From the NCBI GenBank assembly GCA_031763025.1, contig JASSKH010000019.1, positions 9,588,250 through 9,652,249 of the forward strand: a DNA stretch of 64,000 nucleotides. Reading direction: 5' to 3'. The position numbers were made by a program, and so were the translations under genes. This document shows, piece by piece, positions 35,261 through 46,254 of the stretch. The stretch's first letter is position 1. The number at the start of each line of letters is the position of its first letter. The notes beneath the pieces were generated by a model. It saw only the letters and a list, made by a program, of their open reading frames with translations, was not told the DNA's origin and ran no database searches. The stretch comes from Macrocystis pyrifera. Its lineage: Eukaryota; Sar; Phaeophyceae; Laminariales; Laminariaceae.

Positions 35261-38200
35261 ATGGCGCACACGGCAAGCACGCCGCTGGTGGTAGGGGAGT
35301 CTCTGACTCCACCGAAATACGGAGAGGTGTGGACCGAGCAGGCCTCTCGTGTTTTTTTACGCAGCGTACCTCGATTATGAGGAACGGCTGCAGCTCGCCA
35401 ACGCTCAGGGGGTGGTTCAGCACTCCAAAGTGAGCATGGGCCAGCTTATCCCCAATTACATTCATCGGTGTTTTGAGGGATTTTACAAGCATCAGACTAC
35501 GATGACCGCCTCGGAGTTGTTGGACGCTGTTAGGCAGCACGCCGGTTACACAACCACCAGCAACAGATTTGACACCTCGCGGGCGGCAGCGGACTTGCGT
35601 CGCGTTCTCTCAATGAGGCGCGATGAAAAGCAGGGCGGTGAAACATCCGTCAAAGACCGCGCGATGATGGTAAACTCCGCTATGGAAAAGTATTTTGCGG
35701 AGAATCACGCGGTGCATGCCATGTACCGCGCGCAGGACCGTTCGTGGTTGCCCGGACCGGCGGAATTTGTGAGCATGGCGTTGGTGGATGGCTTATGGCC
35801 GTCCGAGTTCAAAAAGTACGTAAAAGGTCAGCTAACGTACGCTGCAGGGTGGAAGAAGGACCCGGCATTGGTCATGGACCAAATTTTTTCTGCTGCAGAA
35901 CAGTGGAAATTCATCGAGGCGTATGGTCGGAAAGATGCTGCAGGGGCAGCTGAACCGCGACGCCAACAGCAGCAGAAACCGAAACAGCAGCAGTCCGCGA
36001 AAAAGTCGTTTGTTCGCGTCTGTTTCGAGTGTGGTGATCCCAACCATTATGTTTCTGATTGCCCAAAAGCTCGCGGTGGCGGCACAGCTCCCAGCAGTGG
36101 TGGGCGCGGGTCGTCAGGGTATCGCGGGGGCCGCAATGGCGGCCGGGGCAGATTCAACCATGGACGCGGGCGCGGTGGCCGTGGTGGCAATCAATTGACA
36201 GCGGGCGGTGGAACTTCTGCTGTTGCTTCTTCAACTTCTGGTGCGCCAGCGGCAGGAGCCGCTGGGTCGGGATCTGGTTCGTCTGTTGCCGGCCGAGCTG
36301 TATACGTTGGAGGAGCTGGAACATCGGTGGGTGCTGCTGGAGCGAGAACTTCGCCATCCACCGAGCGGGCGGAGTCAGTGTCTGGTGCTGCTGCAGGGGC
36401 GGTAGCGCCGGAACCGTCTGTATATTCGACGTCTTGGTCGGGGTGGACCGCCGATTCTATTTCTTCGGCGCCGGCTGTAGGAGGGCAGCCATGGCGTCAG
36501 GTGACTCTTGGTACCGACCAGAGTTCAACGGCAGGTGAAGTGCCTGTCGATCGCAGCGCTGAGTGTTTACGCGCTGATCTCTCTTTGCCAGGGTCGGTTG
36601 GTTCGCTGATGGCGCGTGTGATCCTTGATTCGGGGTCGGCGCTCACGTCCATCGGTGTCGGCTTACTTCAGCAGCTGTCTTCGCATTTCGGCGGCGCCGA
36701 TCTGCAAATTCCGTTCGAAAATGGCCCGCAGCAGGCGAAAACCGCTACGGGTGTTTCAGTGATGGTCACGCACAAAACGGTGCCGATTGCCGTGAGTGTA
36801 CGGACGCCGTGGGGAGCGGTGAAATTGGAGCCCATCACTTTCGCGGTCATGCCTGGTACAGATAACGTCGTTCTGTTTGGCATGGCTACCATGAAAGCTC
36901 TTGGCATCGACGTCTACCGTGAAGCTCTGGAGAAGCTTCGCCCTCGCGCAGTGCCGGTATCGACCGGTGTGGAGACTCCGAGTTACCTTGCGGCGCGCAG
37001 AGTGACGGTTTCCGTGCGTGCTTTTCAGACCGAGGCTACGGTGGATGCTCCGGAGGACAAGGCGGTGGAACATTTGGTCGACCGGGGGCCAGACATGTTC
37101 ATGGATCCGGAGGAGGAGCGGACGGCCCGAGAACGGGCGTTGGAGGACAGCGTGCAGCAGGCAGAGCAGAGTGGATTAAGCGTCGGCGGAGCAACCCGTT
37201 TGCGCGAAATTTTGGCTCGTCGCGTGGGTGCTTTTCGCCGTGCGCTGTGTGGTGATCCGCCAGCGCAAGTGGAGCCGATGCGAGTGCAGCTGAAGCAACA
37301 GGCGAAGCCTGTCAAGGCAACGCCACGTCGGTACGAACCGACGAAAAGGGACTGGCTCTCGAAGTGCATTGCTGCTTTGGTGTTTTTTGGCTTTGTCTAC
37401 CACAACATCCAGGCGGTGTGGGCGAGTCCGGCGATGGCGGTGCCCAAGAAGGACTCTTTCCGTTTGGTGAGCGACTACTCGGCGGTGAACGCACAGGTGG
37501 AGAAGTCCCCGGGCGTCATGCCCAACCATGAAGACATGGGAGATCTGCTGGGGGCGCGTTTGTTCGGCAAGCTGGACCTACTTCAAGGGTACTGGCAGAT
37601 GCCTTTGGCTCCGGAGGCGCAAGACGTCTTCACCATGGCGACAAGCGACGGTTTGTTCACGCCTACCCGTGTTCCCCAAGGTGTTTTGAATGCGACTTCT
37701 TATTTCCAAGGTGTCATGACTGAAGTGTTGCGTGGTTTGGATTGCAAAGTTTGGGTCGATGACGTTTTCTTTTTCGCAGACACCGAAGAAGCTCTTCTGC
37801 AGCTGCTTGATGACATTCTTGAACGCCTGGAGAATGTTGGACTGTTTGTCGCCGCCCACAAGTGTACCTTCTTCTCTCGTGAACTGGTCTGGTGTGGTAA
37901 GGTGTATTCCAATGGTGTCGTGTCCCATGACCCCGCTCGAGTGCAAGGTTTAAGTGAAATGCGTCGTCCCGAAAACGCTGGAGAACTAATGCAATTCTTG
38001 CAGGCTGTCAACTGGTTGCGTACATCGTTACCACGTTTAGCGGAAACGGTAGCACCGTTACGTGATTTTTTGGAGGAGCTCCTTGTTGGGGCTACACGTC
38101 GGACTAAGCGAGTGGCGCGCAATCGTGTCATCAAGGATACCGCGTGGACGGAGGATCGGGTGCGGGCGTGGAATGCCGCACGGGGTTTGGTGGCGCAAGC

Positions 38201-38600
38201 AGTGCCGCTTCATCATCCTCGTCCCGGGTGCGTTGTTTTGATGTTTCCTGACGCTTCTGATTTCCATTGGGGTAGTTTTCTCACCCAAGTGCCTGAACAC
38301 ATCCCTGGCGATCGAAACTGTTGGGGGGATCTGTTGTCTCGTTGGGTCAAAGTTCCTACGGTGCCTGTTCGTTCGGTTGCCGTGCACAGCCCATGTAATG
38401 CTGACGATTCGCTTCCCGCATTGGATGTGATTCGTGCCTCGCAACAAAGGTCTGTCGCTCGTATCGGCGTTGGTGTTCATGAATTTTCGACAACCTTCGG
38501 TCAAGCTACCTTGGCCGATGATGGTTTGTTTCGTGTGCGTGTTGGGGTGCGTGACGTCTTGTGGATTCGCCGGATGATCTTGCTCTTCAAACTCGTTTGA
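35261..38600 (+). pseudogene. Gag-protease-RT part of the copy 1 polyprotein
   Basis: The authentic start is ATG 35261, as in copy 2. Seven T instead of six at 35352-35358 shift the frame after about 30 codons, so the long open frame only begins again at ATG 35349. It then carries gag, one zinc knuckle (CFECGDPNHYVSDC), a protease with DSG near 36629, and an RT with VWVDD near 37752 (VDD in place of the more usual YADD). The RNase H keeps its first acidic motif (FPDASD). It then jumps from PEH straight to IPGDRNCWG, having lost 101 residues. A missing C near 38568 ends the frame before the integrase. Copy 2 provides the intact comparison. Confidence 0.92.
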
Positions 38601-39967
38601 TGGTGTGCGCGCACATGCGCTCGGCTGGTCACCGTGGTGTGGCGCCGACTTTGTTTCGCCTGAAGGAATATTGTGTTTGGCCTCACATGGATTCTCAGGT
38701 TCGCGAATTCGTTCGCCAGTGTTTGCACTGTGTAGACACGCGTGCAGGTGCACTCATTCCTCGTCCCTACGGAGACACGGTGCATGGTACCGCTCCGGGA
38801 GAAGTGGTGCACTTTGATTTTTTGTATGTTGGCCACAGCGGGCCCGAAGGTAGCGATGGCCTGCCTGATGAGGATGGTTTCCGATATGTTTTGGTCATCA
38901 TGGATGATTTGTCCAACTACGTGGCGTTGGAACCGGCCGAGGCTTGTACAGCCGAGGTCACAGCGAAGCATTTGCTAGCCTGGTGTAAGACTTTGGGGGT
39001 GCCGCGTGTGTGGGTGAGTGATACCGCCACGCATTTCAAGAACAGGGTGCTTGCTTTGTTGAGCGACGCGTTGCACATCGAACATCGTTTTGCTGTCGCT
39101 TACACGCCGTGGTCGAACGGTACGTGTGAACGCATGGTAAAAGAGGTGGTACGTGCTCTGCGTTCCATTCTGTCAGAACAGCGTCGTCAGGTTTCGGAGT
39201 GGGTTGATGTTTTGCCGGCCGCTCAGTGGGCCTTGAACACTTCGTTTCGTGAACGTTACCGAAGCACTCCGTACAGCGTGATGTTTGGGCGTGCTCCGCG
39301 TACCGATTTCTCGGCGCTCGTTTCTGAGTCTGATGGCAGGTGGAATGTTGACGTGATGAATGCTGACTTGTTGCGTGCGAACGTCCGTGAAGTCGTTGCA
39401 GAGCAGGAGAGATTTTGCGCCGATATTCGCGCAGCTGTTGCCGTGTCTCGCGACAACAAACGTAAACAGGCTCAGGGCCAGGTGGTGTTGCCAAAATTTG
39501 CGGTTGGTGATTTCGTGTTGTATGCTCGTGTTCGTCGGCAGGGTGCCACACCGAAATTGTTGTCCACATGGACTGGTCCGTGGCGTGTGGTAGCAGCTGA
39601 TCATGATCATGTGTACTCAGTTCAGAACATCGTTTCTGGGAAGGTGCATCAAGCTCACGTGGCTCGTTTACGATTTTATGCGGATGCGACGTTGAACGTC
39701 ACCGCTGATCTGAAGGATGTTTTCCAACATTCCTTTGCGCAGGGTGAATGCCGCATGAATGCTTTGGTGCATGTGGCCGAAGATGATGCCAACGAGGTGA
39801 TTGTCTTGGTCGATTGGGATGGTTTCGAAGCAGAGGAGCGCACGTGGGAGTCTTTGCGGTCGATTTATTCTGCTGCGCCTGAATTCGTCGTGAAGGAATT
39901 GCGCAAATTACGGATGACCCGTGCGCTCAAGATTAAAATTGCTTCAGAGTTCAGCATTGATTTGTGA
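38561..39967 (+). pseudogene. Integrase-chromodomain part of the copy 1 polyprotein
   Basis: The frame after the one-base deletion near 38568. It holds the zinc-binding HHCC module (GHRGV to QCLHCVD), the integrase core with D in VHFDFLYV, D in VSDTATHF and E in NGTCERMVKE, and the basic C-terminal domain. It ends with a chromodomain (VIVLVDWDGFEAEERTWESL). All catalytic residues are kept, but the segment has no start of its own and would be made only if the frameshift were bypassed. One substitution against copy 2 is visible (Ala for Val near 39546). Confidence 0.92.
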
Positions 39968-40045
39968 TTTGCCGCATGCGATTTCGTCTTGGTTTTTTGG
40001 TTTTGTCAAGCTCGTTCGTGTCGAGTGAACTCGCTTTGGGGGTGC

Positions 40046-40277
40046 TGTAGCCAAAAGATACCAAGCCGTGGAGGTTTCAGTGTAATCGCATGTGTGAGTG
40101 GAGCAGTGGCCGGGGATCCTGTGTGATGTCCCCTAGCCACCTGGCTCGTGGTCCGATGAGGATCACTCCGTGATAATACAAGCTCTAAGAACAAGACTTA
40201 CTGAGTGCGAGGCCAGCGAGACTGGTGGAGTCCCTCGCTGGAAGCCCTCTTGCTGATATCATCTGGCAGAGGCCATA
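40046..40277 (+). repeat. 3' LTR, gypsy copy 1
   Basis: 232 bp, apparently identical to 34822-35053, followed by the target duplication GCGC at 40278-40281. Confidence 0.95.
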
Positions 40278-40499
40278 GCGCACACGGCACTAATTCCAGT
40301 CCCGGCGGGCTCTGTGCACGCACAAACAAGGGAAACCTTCTCGTGCTGGTGCGGTGGTAAGTCGTTCACAGTTGGGCGAGCTAGGTGTGGCAACGTGTGT
40401 AGGCAAATGTTTGTGCTGGGCCATGTTGAAAAAACACAGAACCAACAACACCATTATAACGGTTTCTGCTTTTTGAGTTCTACCTAACGAAACCCAGCT

Positions 40500-40515
40500 C
40501 TACGAGTACTCGTAG
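40500..40515. repeat. Perfect 16-bp palindrome, unit 2
   Basis: CTACGAGTACTCGTAG in the 450-bp spacer between the two gypsy elements. Confidence 0.9.
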
Positions 40516-40727
40516 GCATACTGTGCCTGTCCACAGCAACGAGTGTTCGGGCCATGTCCTCGAGACATGCTGCAGGCTCAACCTCCTGCTGATGAGGGGA
40601 CGGAGAAGCAGGAGAATATCCGCTGTATAGTTGTTTTACGGCAGTAGTAGTGGTGGCACCGCTAGAAGCTCTGCGTTGGACACACGTCAAGTTGTAATTT
40701 TTTCGTCTTCAAATTACGAGTTCGGGA

Positions 40728-40959
40728 TATGGCCTCTGCCAGATGATATCAGCAAGAGGGCTTCCAGCGAGGGACTCCACCAGTCTCGCTGGCCTCGCAC
40801 TCAGTAAGTCTTGTTCTTAGAGCTTGTATTATCACGGAGTGATCCTCATCGGACCACGAGCCAGGTGGCTAGGGGACATCACACAGGATCCCCGGCCACT
40901 GCTCCACTCACACATGCGATTACACTGAAACCTCCACGGCTTGGTATCTTTTGGCTACA
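40728..40959 (-). repeat. 3' LTR, gypsy copy 2
   Basis: 232 bp on the minus strand, apparently identical to the other three LTRs. GGGA lies immediately outside at 40724-40727. Confidence 0.95.
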
Positions 40960-41037
40960 GCACCCCCAAAGCGAGTTCACTCGACACGAACGAGCTTGAC
41001 AAAACCAAAAAACCAAGACGAAATCGCATGCGGCAAA

Positions 41038-44000
41038 TCACAAATCAATGCTGAACTCTGAAGCAATTTTAATCTTGAGCGCACGGGTCATCCGTAATTT
41101 GCGCAATTCCTTCACGACGAATTCAGGCGCAGCAGAATAAATCGACCGCAAAGACTCCCACGTGCGCTCCTCTGCTTCGAAACCATCCCAATCGACCAAG
41201 ACAATCACCTCGTTGGCATCATCTTCGGCCACATGCACCAAAGCATTCATGCGGCATTCACCCTGCGCAAAGGAATGTTGGAAAACATCCTTCAGATCAG
41301 CGGTGACGTTCAACGTCGCATCCGCATAAAATCGTAAACGAGCCACGTGAGCTTGATGCACCTTCCCAGAAACGATGTTCTGAACTGAGTACACATGATC
41401 ATGATCAGCTGCTACCACACGCCACGGACCAGTCCATGTGGACAACAATTTCGGTGTGACACCCTGCCGACGAACACGAGCATACAACACGAAATCACCA
41501 ACCGCAAATTTTGGCAACACCACCTGGCCCTGAGCCTGTTTACGTTTGTTGTCGCGAGACACGGCAACAGCTGCGCGAATATCGGCGCAAAATCTCTCCT
41601 GCTCTGCAACGACTTCACGGACGTTCGCACGCAACAAGTCAGCATTCATCACGTCAACATTCCACCTGCCATCAGACTCAGAAACGAGCGCCGAGAAATC
41701 GGTACGCGGAGCACGCCCAAACATCACGCTGTACGGAGTGCTTCGGTAACGTTCACGAAACGAAGTGTTCAAGGCCCACTGAGCGGCCGGCAAAACATCA
41801 ACCCACTCCGAAACCTGACGACGCTGTTCTGACAGAATGGAACGCAGAGCACGTACCACCTCTTTTACCATGCGTTCACACGTACCGTTCGACCACGGCG
41901 TGTAAGCGACAGCAAAACGATGTTCGATGTGCAACGCGTCGCTCAACAAAGCAAGCACCCTGTTCTTGAAATGCGTGGCGGTATCACTCACCCACACACG
42001 CGGCACCCCCAAAGTCTTACACCAGGCTAGCAAATGCTTCGCTGTGACCTCGGCTGTACAAGCCTCGGCCGGTTCCAACGCCACGTAGTTGGACAAATCA
42101 TCCATGATGACCAAAACATATCGGAAACCATCCTCATCAGGCAGGCCATCGCTACCTTCGGGCCCGCTGTGGCCAACATACAAAAAATCAAAGTGCACCA
42201 CTTCTCCCGGAGCGGTACCATGCACCGTGTCTCCGTAGGGACGAGGAATGAGTGCACCTGCACGCGTGTCTACACAGTGCAAACACTGGCGAACGAATTC
42301 GCGAACCTGAGAATCCATGTGAGGCCAAACACAATATTCCTTCAGGCGAAACAAAGTCGGCGCCACACCACGGTGACCAGCCGAGCGCATGTGCGCGCAC
42401 ACCATCAAACGAGTTTGAAGAGCCAGATCATCCGGCGGAATCCACAAGACGTCACGCACCCCAACACGCACACGAAACAAACCATCATCGGCCAAGGTAG
42501 CTTGACCGAAGGTTGTCGAAAATTCATGAACACCAACGCCGATACGAGCGACAGACCTTTGTTGCGAGGCACGAATCACATCCAATGCGGGAAGCGAATC
42601 GTCAGCATTACATGGGCTGTGCACGGCAACCGAACGAACAGGCACCGTAGGAACTTTGACCCAACGAGACAACAGATCCCCCCAACAGTTTCGATCGCCA
42701 GGGATGTGTTCGATTGCATAGCGGTATTGTCCTAAAACACCCTTCCAATTCTCTAGGCGTTGTGCCATGGTCTTTGTGACCGTCGTGACACACTTCTCCG
42801 GATTGAAAATGTACTGCAAGTTTCGATGATCAGTAAAGATATGAACACCACCCCAAAGCAGGTATTCGAGCCTCCGGAACGTATTAACGATCGCAAAACC
42901 TTCTTTGTCGACAGTCGCCCAGCGCAACTGCGAACCTGTGAACGAACCACTCAGAAATCCGAGAGGCTCGTGAGACATGCTTTCCAACGCCAATCCACTG
43001 CGAAATTCGTGTTCAGGCACTTGGGTGAGAAAACTACCCCAATGGAAATCAGAAGCGTCAGGAAACATCAAAACAACGCACCCGGGACGAGGATGATGAA
43101 GCGGCACTGCTTGCGCCACCAAACCCCGTGCGGCATTCCACGCCCGCACCCGATCCTCCGTCCACGCGGTATCCTTGATGACACGATTGCGCGCCACTCG
43201 CTTAGTCCGACGTGTAGCCCCAACAAGGAGCTCCTCCAAAAAATCACGTAACGGTGCTACCGTTTCCGCTAAACGTGGTAACGATGTACGCAACCAGTTG
43301 ACAGCCTGCAAGAATTGCATTAGTTCTCCAGCGTTTTCGGGACGACGCATTTCACTTAAACCTTGCACTCGAGCGGGGTCATGGGACACGACACCATTGG
43401 AATACACCTTACCACACCAGACCAGTTCACGAGAGAAGAAGGTACACTTGTGGGCGGCGACAAACAGTCCAACATTCTCCAGGCGTTCAAGAATGTCATC
43501 AAGCAGCTGCAGAAGAGCTTCTTCGGTGTCTGCGAAAAAGAAAACGTCATCGACCCAAACTTTGCAATCCAAACCACGCAACACTTCAGTCATGACACCT
43601 TGGAAATAAGAAGTCGCATTCAAAACACCTTGGGGAACACGGGTAGGCGTGAACAAACCGTCGCTTGTCGCCATGGTGAAGACGTCTTGCGCCTCCGGAG
43701 CCAAAGGCATCTGCCAGTACCCTTGAAGTAGGTCCAGCTTGCCGAAGAAACGCGCCCCCAGCAGATCTCCCATGTCTTCATGGTTGGGCATGACGCCCGG
43801 GGACTTCTCCACCTGTGCGTTCACCGCCGAGTAGTCGCTCACCAAACGGAAAGAGTCCTTCTTGGGCACCGCCATCGCCGGACTCGCCCACACCGCCTGG
43901 ATGTTGTGGTAGACAAAGCCAAAAAACACCAAAGCAGCAATGCACTTCGAGAGCCAGTCCCTTTTCGTCGGTTCGTACCGACGTGGCGTTGCCTTGACAG

Positions 44001-46047
44001 GCTTCGCCTGTTGCTTCAGCTGCACTCGCATCGGCTCCACTTGCGCTGGCGGATCACCACACAGCGCACGGCGAAAAGCACCCACGCGACGAGCCAAAAT
44101 TTCGCGCAAACGGGTTGCTCCGCCGACGCTTAATCCACTCTGCTCTGCCTGCTGCACGCTGTCCTCCAACGCCCGTTCTCGGGCCGTCCGCTCCTCCTCC
44201 GGATCCATGAACATGTCTGGCCCCCGGTCGACCAAATGTTCCACCGCCTTGTCCTCCGGAGCATCCACCGTAGCCTCGGTCTGAAAAGCACGCACGGAAA
44301 CCGTCACTCTGCGCGCCGCAAGGTAACTCGGAGTCTCCACACCGGTCGATACCGGCACTGCGCGAGGGCGAAGCTTCTCCAGAGCTTCACGGTAGACGTC
44401 GATGCCAAGAGCTTTCATGGTAGCCATGCCAAACAGAACGACGTTATCTGTACCAGGCATGACCGCGAAAGTGATGGGCTCCAATTTCACCGCTCCCCAC
44501 GGCGTCCGTACACTCACGGCAATCGGCACCGTTTTGTGCGTGACCATCACTGAAACACCCGTAGCGGTTTTCGCCTGCTGCGGGCCATTTTCGAACGGAA
44601 TTTGCAGATCGGCGCCGCCGAAATGCGAAGACAGCTGCTGAAGTAAGCCGACACCGATGGACGTGAGCGCCGACCCCGAATCAAGGATCACACGCGCCAT
44701 CAGCGAACCAACCGACCCTGGCAAAGAGAGATCAGCGCGTAAACACTCAGCGCTGCGATCGACAGGCACTTCACCTGCCGTTGAACTCTGGTCGGTACCA
44801 AGAGTCACCTGACGCCATGGCTGCCCTCCTACAGCCGGCGCCGAAGAAATAGAATCGGCGGTCCACCCCGACCAAGACGTCGAATATACAGACGGTTCCG
44901 GCGCTACCGCCCCTGCAGCAGCACCAGACACTGACTCCGCCCGCTCGGTGGATGGCGAAGTTCTCGCTCCAGCAGCACCCACCGATGTTCCAGCTCCTCC
45001 AACGTATACAGCTCGGCCGGCAACAGACGAACCAGATCCCGACCCAGCGGCTCCTGCCGCTGGCGCACCAGAAGTTGAAGAAGCAACAGCAGAAGTTCCA
45101 CCGCCCGCTGTCAATTGATTGCCACCACGGCCACCGCGCCCGCGTCCATGGTTGAATCTGCCCCGGCCGCCATTGCGGCCCCCGCGATACCCTGACGACC
45201 CGCGCCCACCACTGCTGGGAGCTGTGCCGCCACCGCGAGCTTTTGGGCAATCAGAAACATAATGGTTGGGATCACCACACTCGAAACAGACGCGAACAAA
45301 CGACTTTTTCGCGGACTGCTGCTGTTTCGGTTTCTGCTGCTGTTGGCGTCGCGGTTCAGCTGCCCCTGCAGCATCTTTCCGACCATACGCCTCGATGAAT
45401 TTCCACTGTTCTGCAGCAGAAAAAATTTGGTCCATGACCAATGCCGGGTCCTTCTTCCACCCTGCAGCGTACGTTAGCTGACCTTTTACGTACTTTTTGA
45501 ACTCGGACGGCCATAAGCCATCCACCAACGCCATGCTCACAAATTCCGCCGGTCCGGGCAACCACGAACGGTCCTGCGCGCGGTACATGGCATGCACCGC
45601 GTGATTCTCCGCAAAATACTTTTCCATAGCGGAGTTTACCATCATCGCGCGGTCTTTGACGGATGTTTCACCGCCCTGCTTTTCATCGCGCCTCATTGAG
45701 AGAACGCGACGCAAGTCCGCTGCCGCCCGCGAGGTGTCAAATCTGTTGCTGGTGGTTGTGTAACCAGCGTGCTGCCTAACAGCGTCCAACAACTCCGAGG
45801 CGGTCATCGTAGTCTGATGCTTGTAAAATCCCTCAAAACACCGATGAATGTAATTGGGGATAAGCTGGCCCATGCTCACTTTGGAGTGCTGAACCACCCC
45901 CTGAGCGTTGGCGAGCTGCAGCCGTTCCTCATAATCGAGGTACGCTGCGTAAAAAACACGAGAGGCCTGCTCGGTCCACACCTCTCCGTATTTCGGTGGA
46001 GTCAGAGACTCCCCTACCACCAGCGGCGTGCTTGCCGTGTGCGCCAT
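41038..46047 (-). CDS. Gag-Pol polyprotein of Ty3/gypsy copy 2, 1669 residues
   Basis: A single frame encodes every protein needed for retrotransposition. Approximate residue positions: capsid-like gag 1-240; zinc knuckle CFECGDPNHYVSDC about 253-266; Gly/Arg-rich then Ala/Ser/Gly-rich linker 270-400; protease with ILDSGSALTS about 455; RT 690-870 with FFGKLDLLQGYWQMPL and catalytic VWVDD about 830; RNase H 990-1115 with FPDASD, AIVNTFRRLEYLL and FTDHRN. Integrase follows with an HHCC zinc module 1219-1257 and D, D, E at about 1286, 1354 and 1390. A chromodomain lies at about 1600-1650 (VLVDWDGFEAEERTWESL). The order RT-RNase H-integrase defines Ty3/gypsy. Gag and Pol share one frame, with no shift or stop between them. 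The start at 46047 is the first ATG after the leader. Confidence 0.96.
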   Translation of the reverse strand: MAHTASTPLVVGESLTPPKYGEVWTEQASRVFYAAYLDYEERLQLANAQGVVQHSKVSMGQLIPNYIHRCFEGFYKHQTTMTASELLDAVRQHAGYTTTSNRFDTSRAAADLRRVLSMRRDEKQGGETSVKDRAMMVNSAMEKYFAENHAVHAMYRAQDRSWLPGPAEFVSMALVDGLWPSEFKKYVKGQLTYAAGWKKDPALVMDQIFSAAEQWKFIEAYGRKDAAGAAEPRRQQQQKPKQQQSAKKSFVRVCFECGDPNHYVSDCPKARGGGTAPSSGGRGSSGYRGGRNGGRGRFNHGRGRGGRGGNQLTAGGGTSAVASSTSGAPAAGAAGSGSGSSVAGRAVYVGGAGTSVGAAGARTSPSTERAESVSGAAAGAVAPEPSVYSTSWSGWTADSISSAPAVGGQPWRQVTLGTDQSSTAGEVPVDRSAECLRADLSLPGSVGSLMARVILDSGSALTSIGVGLLQQLSSHFGGADLQIPFENGPQQAKTATGVSVMVTHKTVPIAVSVRTPWGAVKLEPITFAVMPGTDNVVLFGMATMKALGIDVYREALEKLRPRAVPVSTGVETPSYLAARRVTVSVRAFQTEATVDAPEDKAVEHLVDRGPDMFMDPEEERTARERALEDSVQQAEQSGLSVGGATRLREILARRVGAFRRALCGDPPAQVEPMRVQLKQQAKPVKATPRRYEPTKRDWLSKCIAALVFFGFVYHNIQAVWASPAMAVPKKDSFRLVSDYSAVNAQVEKSPGVMPNHEDMGDLLGARFFGKLDLLQGYWQMPLAPEAQDVFTMATSDGLFTPTRVPQGVLNATSYFQGVMTEVLRGLDCKVWVDDVFFFADTEEALLQLLDDILERLENVGLFVAAHKCTFFSRELVWCGKVYSNGVVSHDPARVQGLSEMRRPENAGELMQFLQAVNWLRTSLPRLAETVAPLRDFLEELLVGATRRTKRVARNRVIKDTAWTEDRVRAWNAARGLVAQAVPLHHPRPGCVVLMFPDASDFHWGSFLTQVPEHEFRSGLALESMSHEPLGFLSGSFTGSQLRWATVDKEGFAIVNTFRRLEYLLWGGVHIFTDHRNLQYIFNPEKCVTTVTKTMAQRLENWKGVLGQYRYAIEHIPGDRNCWGDLLSRWVKVPTVPVRSVAVHSPCNADDSLPALDVIRASQQRSVARIGVGVHEFSTTFGQATLADDGLFRVRVGVRDVLWIPPDDLALQTRLMVCAHMRSAGHRGVAPTLFRLKEYCVWPHMDSQVREFVRQCLHCVDTRAGALIPRPYGDTVHGTAPGEVVHFDFLYVGHSGPEGSDGLPDEDGFRYVLVIMDDLSNYVALEPAEACTAEVTAKHLLAWCKTLGVPRVWVSDTATHFKNRVLALLSDALHIEHRFAVAYTPWSNGTCERMVKEVVRALRSILSEQRRQVSEWVDVLPAAQWALNTSFRERYRSTPYSVMFGRAPRTDFSALVSESDGRWNVDVMNADLLRANVREVVAEQERFCADIRAAVAVSRDNKRKQAQGQVVLPKFAVGDFVLYARVRRQGVTPKLLSTWTGPWRVVAADHDHVYSVQNIVSGKVHQAHVARLRFYADATLNVTADLKDVFQHSFAQGECRMNALVHVAEDDANEVIVLVDWDGFEAEERTWESLRSIYSAAPEFVVKELRKLRMTRALKIKIASEFSIDL

Positions 46048-46254
46048 AATCCACAGCAGTCCACCTGGACTCTACTGTAATAACGGAGAAACTGCCGCCT
46101 GACCTGTGCGTCCTCCAGCTCCCGGAGCGTCCTCCCCTGCTGTGCGCTTCAAGCCGTTTCGATCCGTCCAACGGGCCAACTGCCTTCCCAGCTGTGACCC
46201 AATACTCCGCAGCCGAAAACTCCTCCAACAGAAGTTCCGCGAATATCTAGATAT

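Larger units (their letters stand above)
34822..40277 (+). mobile_element. Ty3/gypsy chromovirus-like element, copy 1 (defective)
   Basis: A 5456-bp element with 232-bp LTRs and a 4-bp target duplication GCGC (34818-34821, 40278-40281). The polyprotein region is broken by an extra T at 35352-35358 and a missing C near 38568, and lacks 303 bp of RNase H. A G-rich tract (TTTGGGGG) precedes the 3' LTR. A perfect 12-bp palindrome ATATCTAGATAT directly follows the 5' LTR where a tRNA-binding site is expected. Apart from these lesions it differs from copy 2 by only a few substitutions, so it is very recent. Confidence 0.95.
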
